From: an uncultured Blautia sp. | Lineage (GTDB): Bacteria; Bacillota; Clostridia; Lachnospirales; Lachnospiraceae | DNA: 63,529 nt | NCBI GenBank assembly: GCA_900542045.1 | Contig: UQMI01000015.1 | Span: 1-63,529, forward strand | Direction of reading: 5' to 3' | In this document: one piece after another, positions 51,528 to 60,669 of the stretch | Layout: each line of letters opens with the position of its first letter | Numbering within the stretch: position 1 is the first letter of the stretch | Program-made: the position numbers and the translations under genes | Notes under the pieces: model-generated | The model's input: only the letters and a program-made list of their open reading frames with translations | What the model was told of the DNA's origin: nothing | Database searches by the model: none

Positions 51528-52791
51528 GTGTCTCTCCTCCCAGCATTTCCATAAACGCTCCCAGACGGGTAGAAGTCTGTCCTTCTCCTCCATGGCTTCT
51601 GTCACAGCCATCCCCATCCAGGATCAGAAGCGGAAGACCCTGCTCTTCAAATTTCTTCTTGGCAAGCTGCGCAATACCCAGAGTATGCTTGCATCCCCAG
51701 TGCGCAAACCATACGGCCCCGTCTGCCCCGGCCTCTTTTGCGTGACGGATTCCCGCATCGATTCTCCGGGAAGCACTGCCGTTTAACACATGGTATACCA
51801 GCCGTATGGCCATGGCCTCATAGGGTTTTTCCGGATCAAAATCATGGTCACAGACCTGGGCCAGCTCACAGCCCACGATCTGGGCATTACGGCTGAGATA
51901 CAGTTCTTTTTTCACCGCATCCGACCAGAAGGGAATGGTATGCATCCAGTAGATCCGCTTTCCAACAGCCGGCTCTGCATGCCGGATATCCTGCAGGAGC
52001 ATTTCCGTATACCGTTCTTCTTCTCTGGTCCCCAGCAGCAAGTTATTGGTCATACCGCAATAGAGTGGGGAAACCAGATCTGCCGGTACATACCTGCCTG
52101 CTCTTTTCTTCTGAAATTTCCGGTAGTTCTCCAGTGTCCTTCTGCTGCACCGGAGACGTTCCTTCAGGCGTTCCTCCGAAATCTTCCGGCCTGTACATTC
52201 CTCCAGAAATTTCTTCATATCCCGGAGCTGGCCTGCCACATATGCCACATTTTCCGCATTCTGCTGCAATGGCACATCAATAGAAAAGACCGGAACCTGA
52301 TATTTCCGGGCCAGCCGTGAAAACGTCAGCAAATTGGCATCGCAGGCCAGGCTGGTATATACAATACATCTGGGTTTGGGCATCACATCTTTATCCGCTG
52401 CTCCGATGAATGTCTTATGATAGCTGCATAAAGTCTCTGCCAGCCCTTCATTCTCCGCCTGCTGCAGAAAGCCCCGCTCCGCATGGGAAGCACTGAGATA
52501 GCAGGAAAGTCCCTCTACATTATACGGGTGCAGCCCGGCCTCATGAATCAGTTCCCCGGGCGTGAAAATACTGACAACTGCTGAAGTATCCGGACTGCGC
52601 AGCGGCCACAGCATGGTGTCCATCATCAGTCTTGCCAGATACTGGTCCGCCGGAAACAACTGTTTTTCCGGCAGGTATCGGAACTTCAGATCCTGCGCCT
52701 CCCAGCCCAGTTTCAACAGCTTCCTGGCCCGCTCCGGCCGTGTATTGCTCAGCTTTTCCACGTATCGTCCAAATGTATCCACTACCTGCAT
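51520..52791 (-). CDS. 2-hydroxyacyl-CoA dehydratase / double-cubane-cluster-protein-like subunit
   Basis: A 423-aa protein of the HgdB/BcrC superfamily: YTSLACDANLLTFSRLARKY, VFSIDVPLQQ, CGMTNNLLLGTREEE, FAHWGCKHTLGIAQL and LILDGDGCDRS. Conserved cysteines in these segments suit an FeS cluster. With the fused activator it looks like a YjiM-YjiL or double-cubane-cluster protein system, which reduces a small unactivated substrate at low potential. No CoA-transferase or other dehydratase subunit is adjacent, so classical hydroxyacyl-CoA dehydration is less likely. The ATG at 52791 has GGAGG 11 nt upstream. Confidence 0.82.
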   Translation of the reverse strand: MQVVDTFGRYVEKLSNTRPERARKLLKLGWEAQDLKFRYLPEKQLFPADQYLARLMMDTMLWPLRSPDTSAVVSIFTPGELIHEAGLHPYNVEGLSCYLSASHAERGFLQQAENEGLAETLCSYHKTFIGAADKDVMPKPRCIVYTSLACDANLLTFSRLARKYQVPVFSIDVPLQQNAENVAYVAGQLRDMKKFLEECTGRKISEERLKERLRCSRRTLENYRKFQKKRAGRYVPADLVSPLYCGMTNNLLLGTREEERYTEMLLQDIRHAEPAVGKRIYWMHTIPFWSDAVKKELYLSRNAQIVGCELAQVCDHDFDPEKPYEAMAIRLVYHVLNGSASRRIDAGIRHAKEAGADGAVWFAHWGCKHTLGIAQLAKKKFEEQGLPLLILDGDGCDRSHGGEGQTSTRLGAFMEMLGGETHE

Positions 52792-52838
52792 ATCTTTTTC
52801 TGCCTCCAAACTAAGATTCTGTTTCTATTTCCCTCATT

Positions 52839-54152
52839 TCACTGACTGGGAAATTTCAGGATGATGCAAAACCAGTTATCCTGCTCCTTGGTATCACAAG
52901 AACCATTCATGCTCCCCATCATATTTTTTATATTACGAATACCTATTCTATTACTATCTTCTTTTTTCTTCAAGACCTGTCTCACATTTTCAAAAGCGAA
53001 GCCGGCCTCCTGCTCTGTATAGACGGAACGGATCTTAACCGGGCTGGAAGGATCCGCATATTTCACCAGATTCGATGTGATATTGTCAATGATCCGCATT
53101 AAATACTCGGAATTCACCTGTATCTTCCGGTCTCTCCACTCCACCTCCAGCAGCACGGAAAAACCGCTCTGTTCCAGATATGCACAGGTCTCTGACAAAA
53201 GATCATAAAACACCCCTTTCAAAACCTCCGGCTCCTCCAGTTCCACCTCCGGTTCGCTTGTAACCAGAGAATATTCGAAGAGCCTGTCTGAAAGCTGTTT
53301 CATTCGATAGGTTTTCTCTTCAATCTTTTCCAGATATTCTTTCATCTGTCTCTCATCTTTATATTTATTCTTTTTCAAAATTTCTGTATAAATCATAATG
53401 GAAGTCAGCGGTGTCCGAAGATCATGAGACATATTGGTGACCATTCTCTGATTTGCCTGCACCAGATAAGTTTCTTTCTCTGTCTGCGCCAGAAAAGACT
53501 TGCGCATGTTATCCAGGCTGCGCGCCAGTGTGGCCAGTTCATCCTTACCGGAAACCGTGATCTCATATTCCAGATTTCCACCTTCCAGAATCTCAATTTC
53601 ATCGCATAATCTCCGGATATAATCCATGGTCCTGCGGATTCCCAGCATAACGATCAGCAGAAACAGCGCAAAAGCCAGAAGCAGCTCCGCAATCATGGCA
53701 TAGGTATAATATTGATAAGAATACATCCCATAGAGCACCACCAGAGCTTCCCCATCGACAAACTGCACCGGGTAATATACCATCCAATCATACAGGTTAA
53801 TCTCAATCTCTTCTTCCCAGATGTTTTCCTGATCTGCATAATCGGAGTCATACATCAGAATATTATCTTTAAAAATCTGCACCGAAAGGATCTTCTGCTC
53901 TTTCACCCACGCAGATAAAGCTGCAGAATCTCTGGTAGACAACTGGTTCTGTTCCACATATTTCTGCAGCCGGTTCACATATCCCTGATCTTTTTTCTCC
54001 TCATAATCGGTACTGTAATAATAATAATTAATCAAATATTCTCCTATCCGGTTCAACCCTGCAAAAAACAGAACCGAAACGACAGCTGCCGCGACCAGAA
54101 GCCGCAGCAGCCGCCAATATATGGAGTCCTTTCTAATCACTTTTTGTTTCAA
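52839..54152 (-). CDS. Sensor histidine kinase
   Basis: A 437-aa kinase with two membrane helices (residues 15-32 and 155-172) around a sensor of about 120 residues with Tyr/Asp-rich sequence. HisKA is SHDLRTPLTSIMIYTEIL. The ATPase domain has an N-box (RIIDNITSNLVKYA), but the G1 and G2 boxes are reduced (GFAFENV; SNRIGIRNIKNMM), a variant seen in Clostridia VanS-like kinases. It overlaps its response-regulator gene by 20 nt. Position next to the Dlt-like operon suggests envelope-stress control. Confidence 0.88.
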   Translation of the reverse strand: MKQKVIRKDSIYWRLLRLLVAAAVVSVLFFAGLNRIGEYLINYYYYSTDYEEKKDQGYVNRLQKYVEQNQLSTRDSAALSAWVKEQKILSVQIFKDNILMYDSDYADQENIWEEEIEINLYDWMVYYPVQFVDGEALVVLYGMYSYQYYTYAMIAELLLAFALFLLIVMLGIRRTMDYIRRLCDEIEILEGGNLEYEITVSGKDELATLARSLDNMRKSFLAQTEKETYLVQANQRMVTNMSHDLRTPLTSIMIYTEILKKNKYKDERQMKEYLEKIEEKTYRMKQLSDRLFEYSLVTSEPEVELEEPEVLKGVFYDLLSETCAYLEQSGFSVLLEVEWRDRKIQVNSEYLMRIIDNITSNLVKYADPSSPVKIRSVYTEQEAGFAFENVRQVLKKKEDSNRIGIRNIKNMMGSMNGSCDTKEQDNWFCIILKFPSQ

Positions 54153-54849
54153 ATCTATATCCCTTTCCCCAGACTGTTTTGATATATTCCGGTTTTTGCG
54201 GATCCTTCTCTATCTTTACCCGAAGCTTTCGTATATGAACCATGACTGTACTGTTGCAGGAATAAAAATAAGGCTCATTCCAGACACTTTCATACAAATT
54301 CTGGGCAGAAAATATCTTTCTGGGATAACGCATCATCAACAGGAGAATATGGTATTCGATGTCCGATAATTCTTTTTCCTGCCCATGTACAAATACTTCA
54401 TTAAACTCTTCATTGATCCGGATACCAGACCGCTCCAGATATTTCTCCTCAGTTTCTTTGGTTCCTTCTGCTTTTCCTCTGTAGACCTGATAACGGCGCA
54501 GCAGCGCTTTCACTCTTCCCAAAAGCTCTGAATAGGAAAAAGGTTTGGACAGATAATCGTCTCCTCCGGCCATCAGTCCGATCAGCTTATCTGACTCCTG
54601 GCTTTTTGCAGTGAGAAACAAAACCGGTACATAAGACACCTTTCGGATTTCCTCACAAGTCCGCAGTCCGGACATACCCGGCATCATCACATCCAGAATT
54701 ACCAGATCTGTGTCTCCGGCCAAAAGTTTCAGACCAGACGCTCCATTCTCTGCTTCCTTCACATTAAAATCTTCGCTTTCCAGTAATATGCGCACACCTT
54801 CCCGGATATCTGCATCATCTTCAATGATCAGAATATTTGCTCTGCTCAT
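54133..54849 (-). CDS. OmpR-family response regulator
   Basis: A 238-aa regulator with receiver motifs ILIIEDDADIRE, LVILDVMMPGMSG, FLTAKSQ and YLSKPFSYSE and a winged-helix domain (LSDIEYHILLLMMRYP, VWGKGYRFE). GGAGGTG lies upstream of the ATG. It is 85 nt downstream of the SGNH gene; a TATAAT in that gap may give it a separate promoter. Confidence 0.93.
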   Translation of the reverse strand: MSRANILIIEDDADIREGVRILLESEDFNVKEAENGASGLKLLAGDTDLVILDVMMPGMSGLRTCEEIRKVSYVPVLFLTAKSQESDKLIGLMAGGDDYLSKPFSYSELLGRVKALLRRYQVYRGKAEGTKETEEKYLERSGIRINEEFNEVFVHGQEKELSDIEYHILLLMMRYPRKIFSAQNLYESVWNEPYFYSCNSTVMVHIRKLRVKIEKDPQKPEYIKTVWGKGYRFETKSD

Positions 54850-54934
54850 CCTTTTTTCACCTCCTCTGGTATCCCGTCTTTCATTATATACATATTTGTT
54901 TCAATTATCTAGAATGAAGTTCATCTTTGTGTTC

Positions 54935-55897
54935 TCATCCATCCTGAATTTTCTTTAGCGCCTTCCTGGCCTGTTTCTCATAAGCATCTGACAGCATATT
55001 CCAGGACTGATAGTCCTTGTCCTCCCGGTGATCTGTCCATGTCCCCTGCTCTTTCAGATAAATACTCAGATAATCTGTCACCTTATGCGCGCCGGAAAGA
55101 TTCAGATGATCCCCTTTATCCAGACTGTCCACCTTCCAGTCAATCTTCAATTCCTTCAGCTTAAGATTCAGATCCAGATAGTCAATTTCTTTCTGCTCTG
55201 CATAATCGGAAATAGCATTATGCCGCTGGTAAGTACAGTTTACCGGAGACGGAGCACTCAGAAGCAGCAGAGAGATTCCTTCTTTCCGGCAAAGCCGGAC
55301 AATCCGATCCAGGTAAAACCGCACCGCAGGCTCTATTTTCTCCCGTTCTTCAGAAGGCATCATATAATCACCGCCTTTATAGGCACCTACACTGTCGCGG
55401 ATCGTAAACCCTTTATAATTTACTGTCTTCATCATTTTCTTCCCAAATAGCTGCTTCCATAAATTATGATATCGAAAAACCGGAAAGCAATAGCTTCCGG
55501 TTTCTGATACAGCAGTCTGCGCTTCTTTTGTCAATCCCTGATACCGAAACAACAGATTCGTTTCCAGGATCACCATACGGGGAGACTGGTTCTGCAAAGC
55601 CGTCTTCAAAAAATACCACGTTTCACCGATCTTTTGCCCGGTCTGTCCGCAAATATAAGAAGTAATACCGGTTTTTTCCCACAAACGCATGGGAGAAACC
55701 GCCGTATAACTTTCACTGTCTCCCAGAACCAGCAAATCAATGGAATCTTCTCTTTCTCTCTGTATTCCCGCCACATTGTTATTCCGTCCCAGATCCAGAT
55801 TATTTGCTCCTGTGGAAATACTGCTGCATACATAAGATGCCAGCCACAGGATTCCTGCCAGCAGAAGCAGAAAGATTCCTTTTCTTATAATCCTCAT
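54935..55897 (-). CDS. DltD-like SGNH-fold membrane-anchored protein
   Basis: A 320-aa protein with one N-terminal membrane helix (residues 8-26) and an extracellular SGNH domain: LLVLGDSESYTAVSP supplies the Ser of the GDS block, and the late KGDHLNLSGAHKV supplies Asp/His. It occupies the place of DltD, the protein that receives or hands on D-alanyl groups outside the membrane, though it is shorter than typical DltD. It follows the MBOAT gene by 9 nt. Confidence 0.8.
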   Translation of the reverse strand: MRIIRKGIFLLLLAGILWLASYVCSSISTGANNLDLGRNNNVAGIQREREDSIDLLVLGDSESYTAVSPMRLWEKTGITSYICGQTGQKIGETWYFLKTALQNQSPRMVILETNLLFRYQGLTKEAQTAVSETGSYCFPVFRYHNLWKQLFGKKMMKTVNYKGFTIRDSVGAYKGGDYMMPSEEREKIEPAVRFYLDRIVRLCRKEGISLLLLSAPSPVNCTYQRHNAISDYAEQKEIDYLDLNLKLKELKIDWKVDSLDKGDHLNLSGAHKVTDYLSIYLKEQGTWTDHREDKDYQSWNMLSDAYEKQARKALKKIQDG

Positions 55898-55906
55898 ATG
55901 TTCACC

Positions 55907-57499
55907 TCAAAATCCTGCATAAATCAGATCCACCTGCTGGTAGCCTTCACCATAGGCCCCCAGAATCACCACAGCCAGCAGAAGGCTGTAATATACCAGC
56001 CAGCGGCCCGGTAAAGGCAGCCGCTCCACTTTTTCGCTCAGACCCGTTTTATTCTTTTCTTTATATTTTCCGACCATTCCCACGATCACACAGCCAGCCA
56101 GGATCACCAGGAAATCCCCTCTGTCCAGACCAAATCCCAGCAGTGTTCCGTCCCACAGTTTTTCCAATTCCATTTGCCGGAAAATACTGAGAAACATGTG
56201 AATTCCCGCTTTCAGACCATTGGCCCGGAAAAACATTTCGCCCACCAAAATAATTATCCAGGTTTTTCCAATCTGCAGTCCACGCCAATACCAGGCATCT
56301 TCTCGTATCTGAAAAACCTTCACCAGCCTGTTTCTCACCGGCTCCACAGCCGTGCTAAGGACCAGCAGAACAAAGTAATACATTCCATAAAACAGATAGC
56401 TCCACCTGGCTCCATGCCAGAGCCCGTTACCCAGCCAAACGGGAAACAGAACCAGGATCGTTGTACCGATCTTTGTTCCGTATTTTCCCAAATGTTTTCT
56501 TCCAAACTGATTCCACTTTTTTACCGCACCAGATACCGACACCGGATAAAAAATATAGGTTTTCAGCCAGGTTCCCAGCGTAATATGCCATCTTCTCCAG
56601 AACTCCGCAGGATTTCGTGAGGCAAAGGGCTGTCTGAAATTCTCCGGCAGACAGATTCCAAATATTTTTCCGCTTCCGAGGACAATATCCATACAGCCGG
56701 AAAATTCCATATACAGCTGAACCGTATAGGCTGCCGCCGCCACTGCCACTACAATGCCTCCATAACTCTCATAATGATCAAAGACCCCTCCAACCAGCAC
56801 TGACAGCCGGTCCGCTATGATCATCTTCTTAAACAGGCCCCACAGAATCCGCATACATCCCTGCGTGAGATTTTTATCGCTGATGGGTTCTCCCATCATC
56901 AGCGCATCCGCCGTATCCGAATAACGGCAGATGGGTCCTTCCATCAGCTGCGGAAAAAAGCCAAGAAACAGAGCCAGTTTTCCCAGATGCAGTTCTGCCG
57001 GTATTTTTTCCCAGTATACATCCGCCATATATCCGATGGCTTGCAGCGTATAAAAGGAAATTCCGATTGGCAGAACCAGCGATCTGACCGGCAAAACTGC
57101 CTGTTTCCCGGCCTCTTCCAACATGACGTTCATGTTTTGGGCGAAAAAATTATAATATTTCAGATATGCCAGTACTGCCAGAAGTGCCAGGATGCCTCCC
57201 GCCAACATGCACCTTTCCCATTTCCTGTATTTGCGGCGAATCGCCGCCTTTTCAATATCCTGGTGCTCCGACTGTTCCCGACGGCAGCTCTGTTTTAACT
57301 GCGACAGCCAGATTCCCACATAGTGAATCAGCAAAGTGGTGCCGATCAGACACAGGATCAGCTTTTTGCTGAACACAAAGAAAAACAGATAGCTGTACCC
57401 CAGCAATACCATCCACCGTCTTTTCCTGGGTGCCAGCTGATAAGTCACAAGAGCAGCCGGAAGAAATAAAAACAAATACACATTTGTATGATATGCCAT
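55907..57499 (-). CDS. MBOAT-family O-acyltransferase (DltB/AlgI-like)
   Basis: A 530-aa polytopic protein with about eleven helices. Family segments include LVLPIGISFYTLQAIGYMADVY, FPQLMEGPICRY, EFSGCMDIVLGSGKIFG and the catalytic-His neighbourhood WLGNGLWHGARWSYLFYGMYY. MBOATs move acyl groups from a carrier in the cytoplasm to an acceptor outside. It starts 2 nt after the carrier-protein gene. In length it is closer to AlgI/PatA than to DltB. Confidence 0.9.
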   Translation of the reverse strand: MAYHTNVYLFLFLPAALVTYQLAPRKRRWMVLLGYSYLFFFVFSKKLILCLIGTTLLIHYVGIWLSQLKQSCRREQSEHQDIEKAAIRRKYRKWERCMLAGGILALLAVLAYLKYYNFFAQNMNVMLEEAGKQAVLPVRSLVLPIGISFYTLQAIGYMADVYWEKIPAELHLGKLALFLGFFPQLMEGPICRYSDTADALMMGEPISDKNLTQGCMRILWGLFKKMIIADRLSVLVGGVFDHYESYGGIVVAVAAAAYTVQLYMEFSGCMDIVLGSGKIFGICLPENFRQPFASRNPAEFWRRWHITLGTWLKTYIFYPVSVSGAVKKWNQFGRKHLGKYGTKIGTTILVLFPVWLGNGLWHGARWSYLFYGMYYFVLLVLSTAVEPVRNRLVKVFQIREDAWYWRGLQIGKTWIIILVGEMFFRANGLKAGIHMFLSIFRQMELEKLWDGTLLGFGLDRGDFLVILAGCVIVGMVGKYKEKNKTGLSEKVERLPLPGRWLVYYSLLLAVVILGAYGEGYQQVDLIYAGF

Positions 57500-57501
57500 T
57501 T

Positions 57502-57732
57502 TCAGAATCGCTCCCGCAATCGTTCGATCATCTTCCAGATTGCCTCTGCGGAATTAAAATTCTCCGGTATCATTTCCGCTGCTTCAATCGTAACACCATA
57601 AGTATCTTCAATTTCTGAAACCAGTTGGATCACTCCAAAGGAATCCAGCAGATGATCATCGATCAGAGCCTGTTCTTTCCGGAAATCAATGGTATCATCG
57701 ATTTCTTCCAATATTTTAATCAGTGTTTCCAT
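57502..57732 (-). CDS. DltC-like acyl/aminoacyl carrier protein
   Basis: A 76-aa carrier protein. The phosphopantetheine serine lies in LLDSFGVIQLVSEIE, which parallels LLDSMGTVQLLLEL of DltC more closely than fatty-acid ACP. GGAGGTG precedes the ATG at 57732; the longer upstream frame is the end of the decarboxylase gene in another frame. It overlaps that gene by 17 nt. Confidence 0.9.
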   Translation of the reverse strand: METLIKILEEIDDTIDFRKEQALIDDHLLDSFGVIQLVSEIEDTYGVTIEAAEMIPENFNSAEAIWKMIERLRERF

Positions 57733-59008
57733 CTTCTCCACACCTCCTGCTCCCGTCCATATTCCACGGATACGTTTCCTGTTTCCTGCGCACCAGTTTC
57801 CATCCGGTCCTTTCGCTGTACAGCACCACTGCCGGCAGCGCATGACTGAGAAATAATGCCATGCCTTCTGTGGACGAATACGCCCCCGTCCGTTCAAATA
57901 CCAGCTGATCCCCGACTTTCACATCTCCCAGGCAGACATTTGCTGCCAAAATGTCACTGACTGTACAGAGCGCACCGCAAATGGTCCAGTTTTCTGTATT
58001 TTTGCTGTTATCTGGCATCTTTTTATCCAGTACCCGAATAACAGGTTGATAGAGCCCCCGGACCTGACCGTCATAATTCATCTGATGGGATCCCCCATCT
58101 ACAATACAGTAACTGCGGCCTTCCGTCCGTTTACAGTCCTGTATCTCAGTCAGATAATAACCACACATCGCCGTAAGAGCCCGTCCCATTTCCAGGGTTA
58201 TCTTTCCCTTCCATTTCATCTTCCGGATCCGTTCTGTAATCTCCAGAATACCAGGCTGGAAAACCTCCGTATTTTCCCCGGCTGTCCTGCTCACAGACCT
58301 ATCTTCGGAAACAGCGCCCTCTTTTCCCGCTGCTCCGTTTCCGTTCTTTCCCCGAAAATATGAGACACTCATTCCTGGTCCGTACTCCAGATGCTTCCAA
58401 CAAAATTTCTCTTCTTTTTCTGTCCGGCATAAAAATGCGTCCAGCTTCTCCAATTCTTTTCCAATAAGCGTTTCCGATTTCTTCTGGGTTCCGGAAAAAT
58501 AATGAAGTCCTTCAATCTGTATCTGCGAATGCTGTGCTCTTTCCCGTATTAAGCTGCATATGGTTTTTTCATCCATTCCGAACTGATTCCCGCTGGATAG
58601 CCGGAGATATACACGCAGCGTCCGTCTGTTTTCCCTGGCCAGCTGAGACAGCAGAAAAAATTGCCTCACAGACTCCGCTGTATACACCGCGTTTTCTCCG
58701 CAGGCCCCCAGCACGATCTGCAGTTCCTCCCGTTTTTTAAGCACTCCGGAAATCAGCATTTTTTCCGGAGCGATCCCCAGCTTCCTGCAGATCTGATACT
58801 CACCAAAAGAGCAAATCTCAATCCGTTCCGTCATAGCTGCCATTGGAGCCGTGAGAAAGGCATTTGCCTTCATAGCAAAACAGAGTCCAATGTCCGTTCC
58901 CAGTTTTTTTCGAAATATAGTCATCTGCTCACGCAGAATATCCAGGTCATACACATACAGAGGCGTCCCATACCGGGCAGCTGCCTCCTTTAGCCGCTCT
59001 GTCCGCAT
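57716..59008 (-). CDS. PLP-dependent decarboxylase of the DapDC/BtrK fold
   Basis: A 430-aa fold-III (alanine-racemase-like) decarboxylase. The PLP lysine is Lys47 in CFAMKANAF. The usual HxHIGSQ of diaminopimelate decarboxylase is HYFSGTQ. LEYGPGMSVSYF, LEMGRALTAMCGYYL and the catalytic-Cys segment CGALCTVSDIL follow. BtrK in butirosin biosynthesis has this fold and decarboxylates glutamyl-S-carrier protein; here the gene lies between an adenylation enzyme and a carrier protein, overlapping both. It probably decarboxylates a carrier-bound or free amino acid for the surface modification. A residue 210-250 insertion is low complexity. Lysine biosynthesis is unlikely in this setting. Confidence 0.82.
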   Translation of the reverse strand: MRTERLKEAAARYGTPLYVYDLDILREQMTIFRKKLGTDIGLCFAMKANAFLTAPMAAMTERIEICSFGEYQICRKLGIAPEKMLISGVLKKREELQIVLGACGENAVYTAESVRQFFLLSQLARENRRTLRVYLRLSSGNQFGMDEKTICSLIRERAQHSQIQIEGLHYFSGTQKKSETLIGKELEKLDAFLCRTEKEEKFCWKHLEYGPGMSVSYFRGKNGNGAAGKEGAVSEDRSVSRTAGENTEVFQPGILEITERIRKMKWKGKITLEMGRALTAMCGYYLTEIQDCKRTEGRSYCIVDGGSHQMNYDGQVRGLYQPVIRVLDKKMPDNSKNTENWTICGALCTVSDILAANVCLGDVKVGDQLVFERTGAYSSTEGMALFLSHALPAVVLYSERTGWKLVRRKQETYPWNMDGSRRCGEDGNTD

Positions 59009-60555
59009 AGTATCCCTCCCTGTATCTGCCTTTTCAGCAATCCCCTGTCTTTTTTTCCATTTTTGTTCAATGGCATTCGATGGAGCCTGATCAATTTACC
59101 CGGAATCATATAGGCCGGTATTTTCGCTTTCAACAGCTGACGGATACTGCCAGTTTCCTCTTCTCCTGTATAAAAGGCTACAATCTGCTGCCTGTCAGGA
59201 TCAAATATACAGCATACGCTGCTTATACTTTCCAATCCCATCATGGCATTTTCAATTTCTTCCAATTCAATGCGACGTCCCATATGCTTGATCTGAAAAT
59301 CCCTTCTGCCTGCAAAATAAAGCATTCCGTTCTTTCCATAATAGCCCAGATCTCCCGTCCGGTAGATCCGCTGAATCTTTTTTCCAGCCACCGGGTAAAG
59401 CAGAAATTTCTCCCGGGACTGTTTGGGATCACCATAATATCCTTCAGCCAGCGATTCTCCAGCCACACAGATTTCGCCTACTTTTCCAGGCATGGGGATT
59501 TCTTTCTGAGTCTCATCCATCAGAAAGACTTCTCTTCCCGGAAAGGCTTTTCCAATGGGAATTTTCTCTTCCTCATCCGCCAGATGTTCTACTCTGTAAT
59601 ACGTACAGTTGCAGGTAATTTCTGAAGGTCCATACAAATTGACAAACACAGCTCCCGGCAAAGCACGCTGCCAGCTCCTCAGATGTTTTGCCGGCATGGC
59701 TTCCCCGCTGAACAAAATTTTATTTACCGTATCCGGGACCCGGTAATTGAGTCCTTTCAGGGAAGAAACCAGGCAAAGAGCCGATACCGCCCAGATTAAT
59801 GTAGTCACTTCCTTTTCACACAGATAATCAAGCAGTCTGGCCGGGGAAGTAAACAGCTTCCTGGGAATTATAATCAAAGACGCTCCCGTCTTTATGGAAG
59901 AATAAATATCCTTCACCGAAACATCAAAGTCAAATGGAGCCTGGTTGCCAATCTGATCCTGTTCCGAAATGGCAAACAAATCTGTAAAGTGACTAATAAA
60001 ACGAATCACAGCCTGATGACTGACCACGATTCCTTTTGGAGTCCCCGTGGAGCCAGAAGTGAAAATCCCATATAAAAGATCTGTTTCCTTACTCAGCCGG
60101 CGGATTTCTCCCAGCCGTTCTCCCAGAATACGTTCCTGCAGCAGCTGCGTGATAAATAAAACAGTTCCCCGGTAACCGCTGGCTGCCAGTTGTTCCTGCT
60201 TTCCCAACTGAGTTACCACCGTCTCCGGCTGCAGCACCTGAAAAATTTTCTTGATCCGCTCCGGTGGCTGTTCCGGATCAATCATCACATAAAAGCAGCC
60301 GGCATACACCACCCCGAACATGGCCGCAAGAGTGACCGAACTTTTTTCCATAAAGACAGCAACGGGCTTCTTGGGGGATGTCACCTGACTGATCCCACTT
60401 CCAATCCTCCTGGACCATATCAGAAGTTCGTGAAATGTCAGGCTGACCTCTCCATCATCCACTGCAGTCTTGCATTGATGGCTCTGTTCCGAGTTTTCCA
60501 GCCATTCCAATACATTTTGAATTCTGTTTTCTTTTTTCATATTTGGAATTACCAT
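58990..60555 (-). CDS. DltA-like amino acid adenylation enzyme
   Basis: A 521-aa adenylating enzyme: A3 FTSGSTGTPKGIVVSH, A4 region APFDFDVSVKDIYSS, A5 NLYGPSEITCNC, A7 YRTGDLGYYGKNG, A8 FAGRRDFQIKHMGRRIELEEIE and A10 lysine in NKNGKKDRG. The FDFDVSVKDIY segment and a Cys in SALCLVS parallel DltA, which loads D-alanine on DltC. The ATG at 60555 has AAAGGCGGTGG upstream. It overlaps the decarboxylase gene by 19 nt and heads the operon. The amino acid loaded cannot be read with confidence. Confidence 0.87.
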   Translation of the reverse strand: MVIPNMKKENRIQNVLEWLENSEQSHQCKTAVDDGEVSLTFHELLIWSRRIGSGISQVTSPKKPVAVFMEKSSVTLAAMFGVVYAGCFYVMIDPEQPPERIKKIFQVLQPETVVTQLGKQEQLAASGYRGTVLFITQLLQERILGERLGEIRRLSKETDLLYGIFTSGSTGTPKGIVVSHQAVIRFISHFTDLFAISEQDQIGNQAPFDFDVSVKDIYSSIKTGASLIIIPRKLFTSPARLLDYLCEKEVTTLIWAVSALCLVSSLKGLNYRVPDTVNKILFSGEAMPAKHLRSWQRALPGAVFVNLYGPSEITCNCTYYRVEHLADEEEKIPIGKAFPGREVFLMDETQKEIPMPGKVGEICVAGESLAEGYYGDPKQSREKFLLYPVAGKKIQRIYRTGDLGYYGKNGMLYFAGRRDFQIKHMGRRIELEEIENAMMGLESISSVCCIFDPDRQQIVAFYTGEEETGSIRQLLKAKIPAYMIPGKLIRLHRMPLNKNGKKDRGLLKRQIQGGILCGQSG

Positions 60556-60579
60556 AAAAGCCACCGCCTTTCTTAATAT

Positions 60580-60620
60580 CAAAAAGCGGACCCAGATTCC
60601 TCTCCTCCTTACGGCCCGCT
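60580..60620 (-). terminator. Terminator or attenuator in front of the Dlt-like operon
   Basis: AGCGGGCC and GGTCCGCT arms are followed by TTTTTGATATT on the minus strand. The loop carries AAGGAGGAG. It lies between the lipoprotein gene and the adenylation gene, only 25 nt before the start of the latter, so it may attenuate that operon as well as end the lipoprotein transcript. Confidence 0.7.
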
Positions 60621-60669
60621 TTTGCTGATTTCCTGTCATATTCATACAGGGGCTCTGTCATCTCCGAAA

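Noticed and set aside
57716..59008. Diaminopimelate decarboxylase for lysine synthesis (lysA)
   Set aside because: The HxHIGSQ motif is altered and the gene overlaps adenylation and carrier-protein genes rather than lysine genes.
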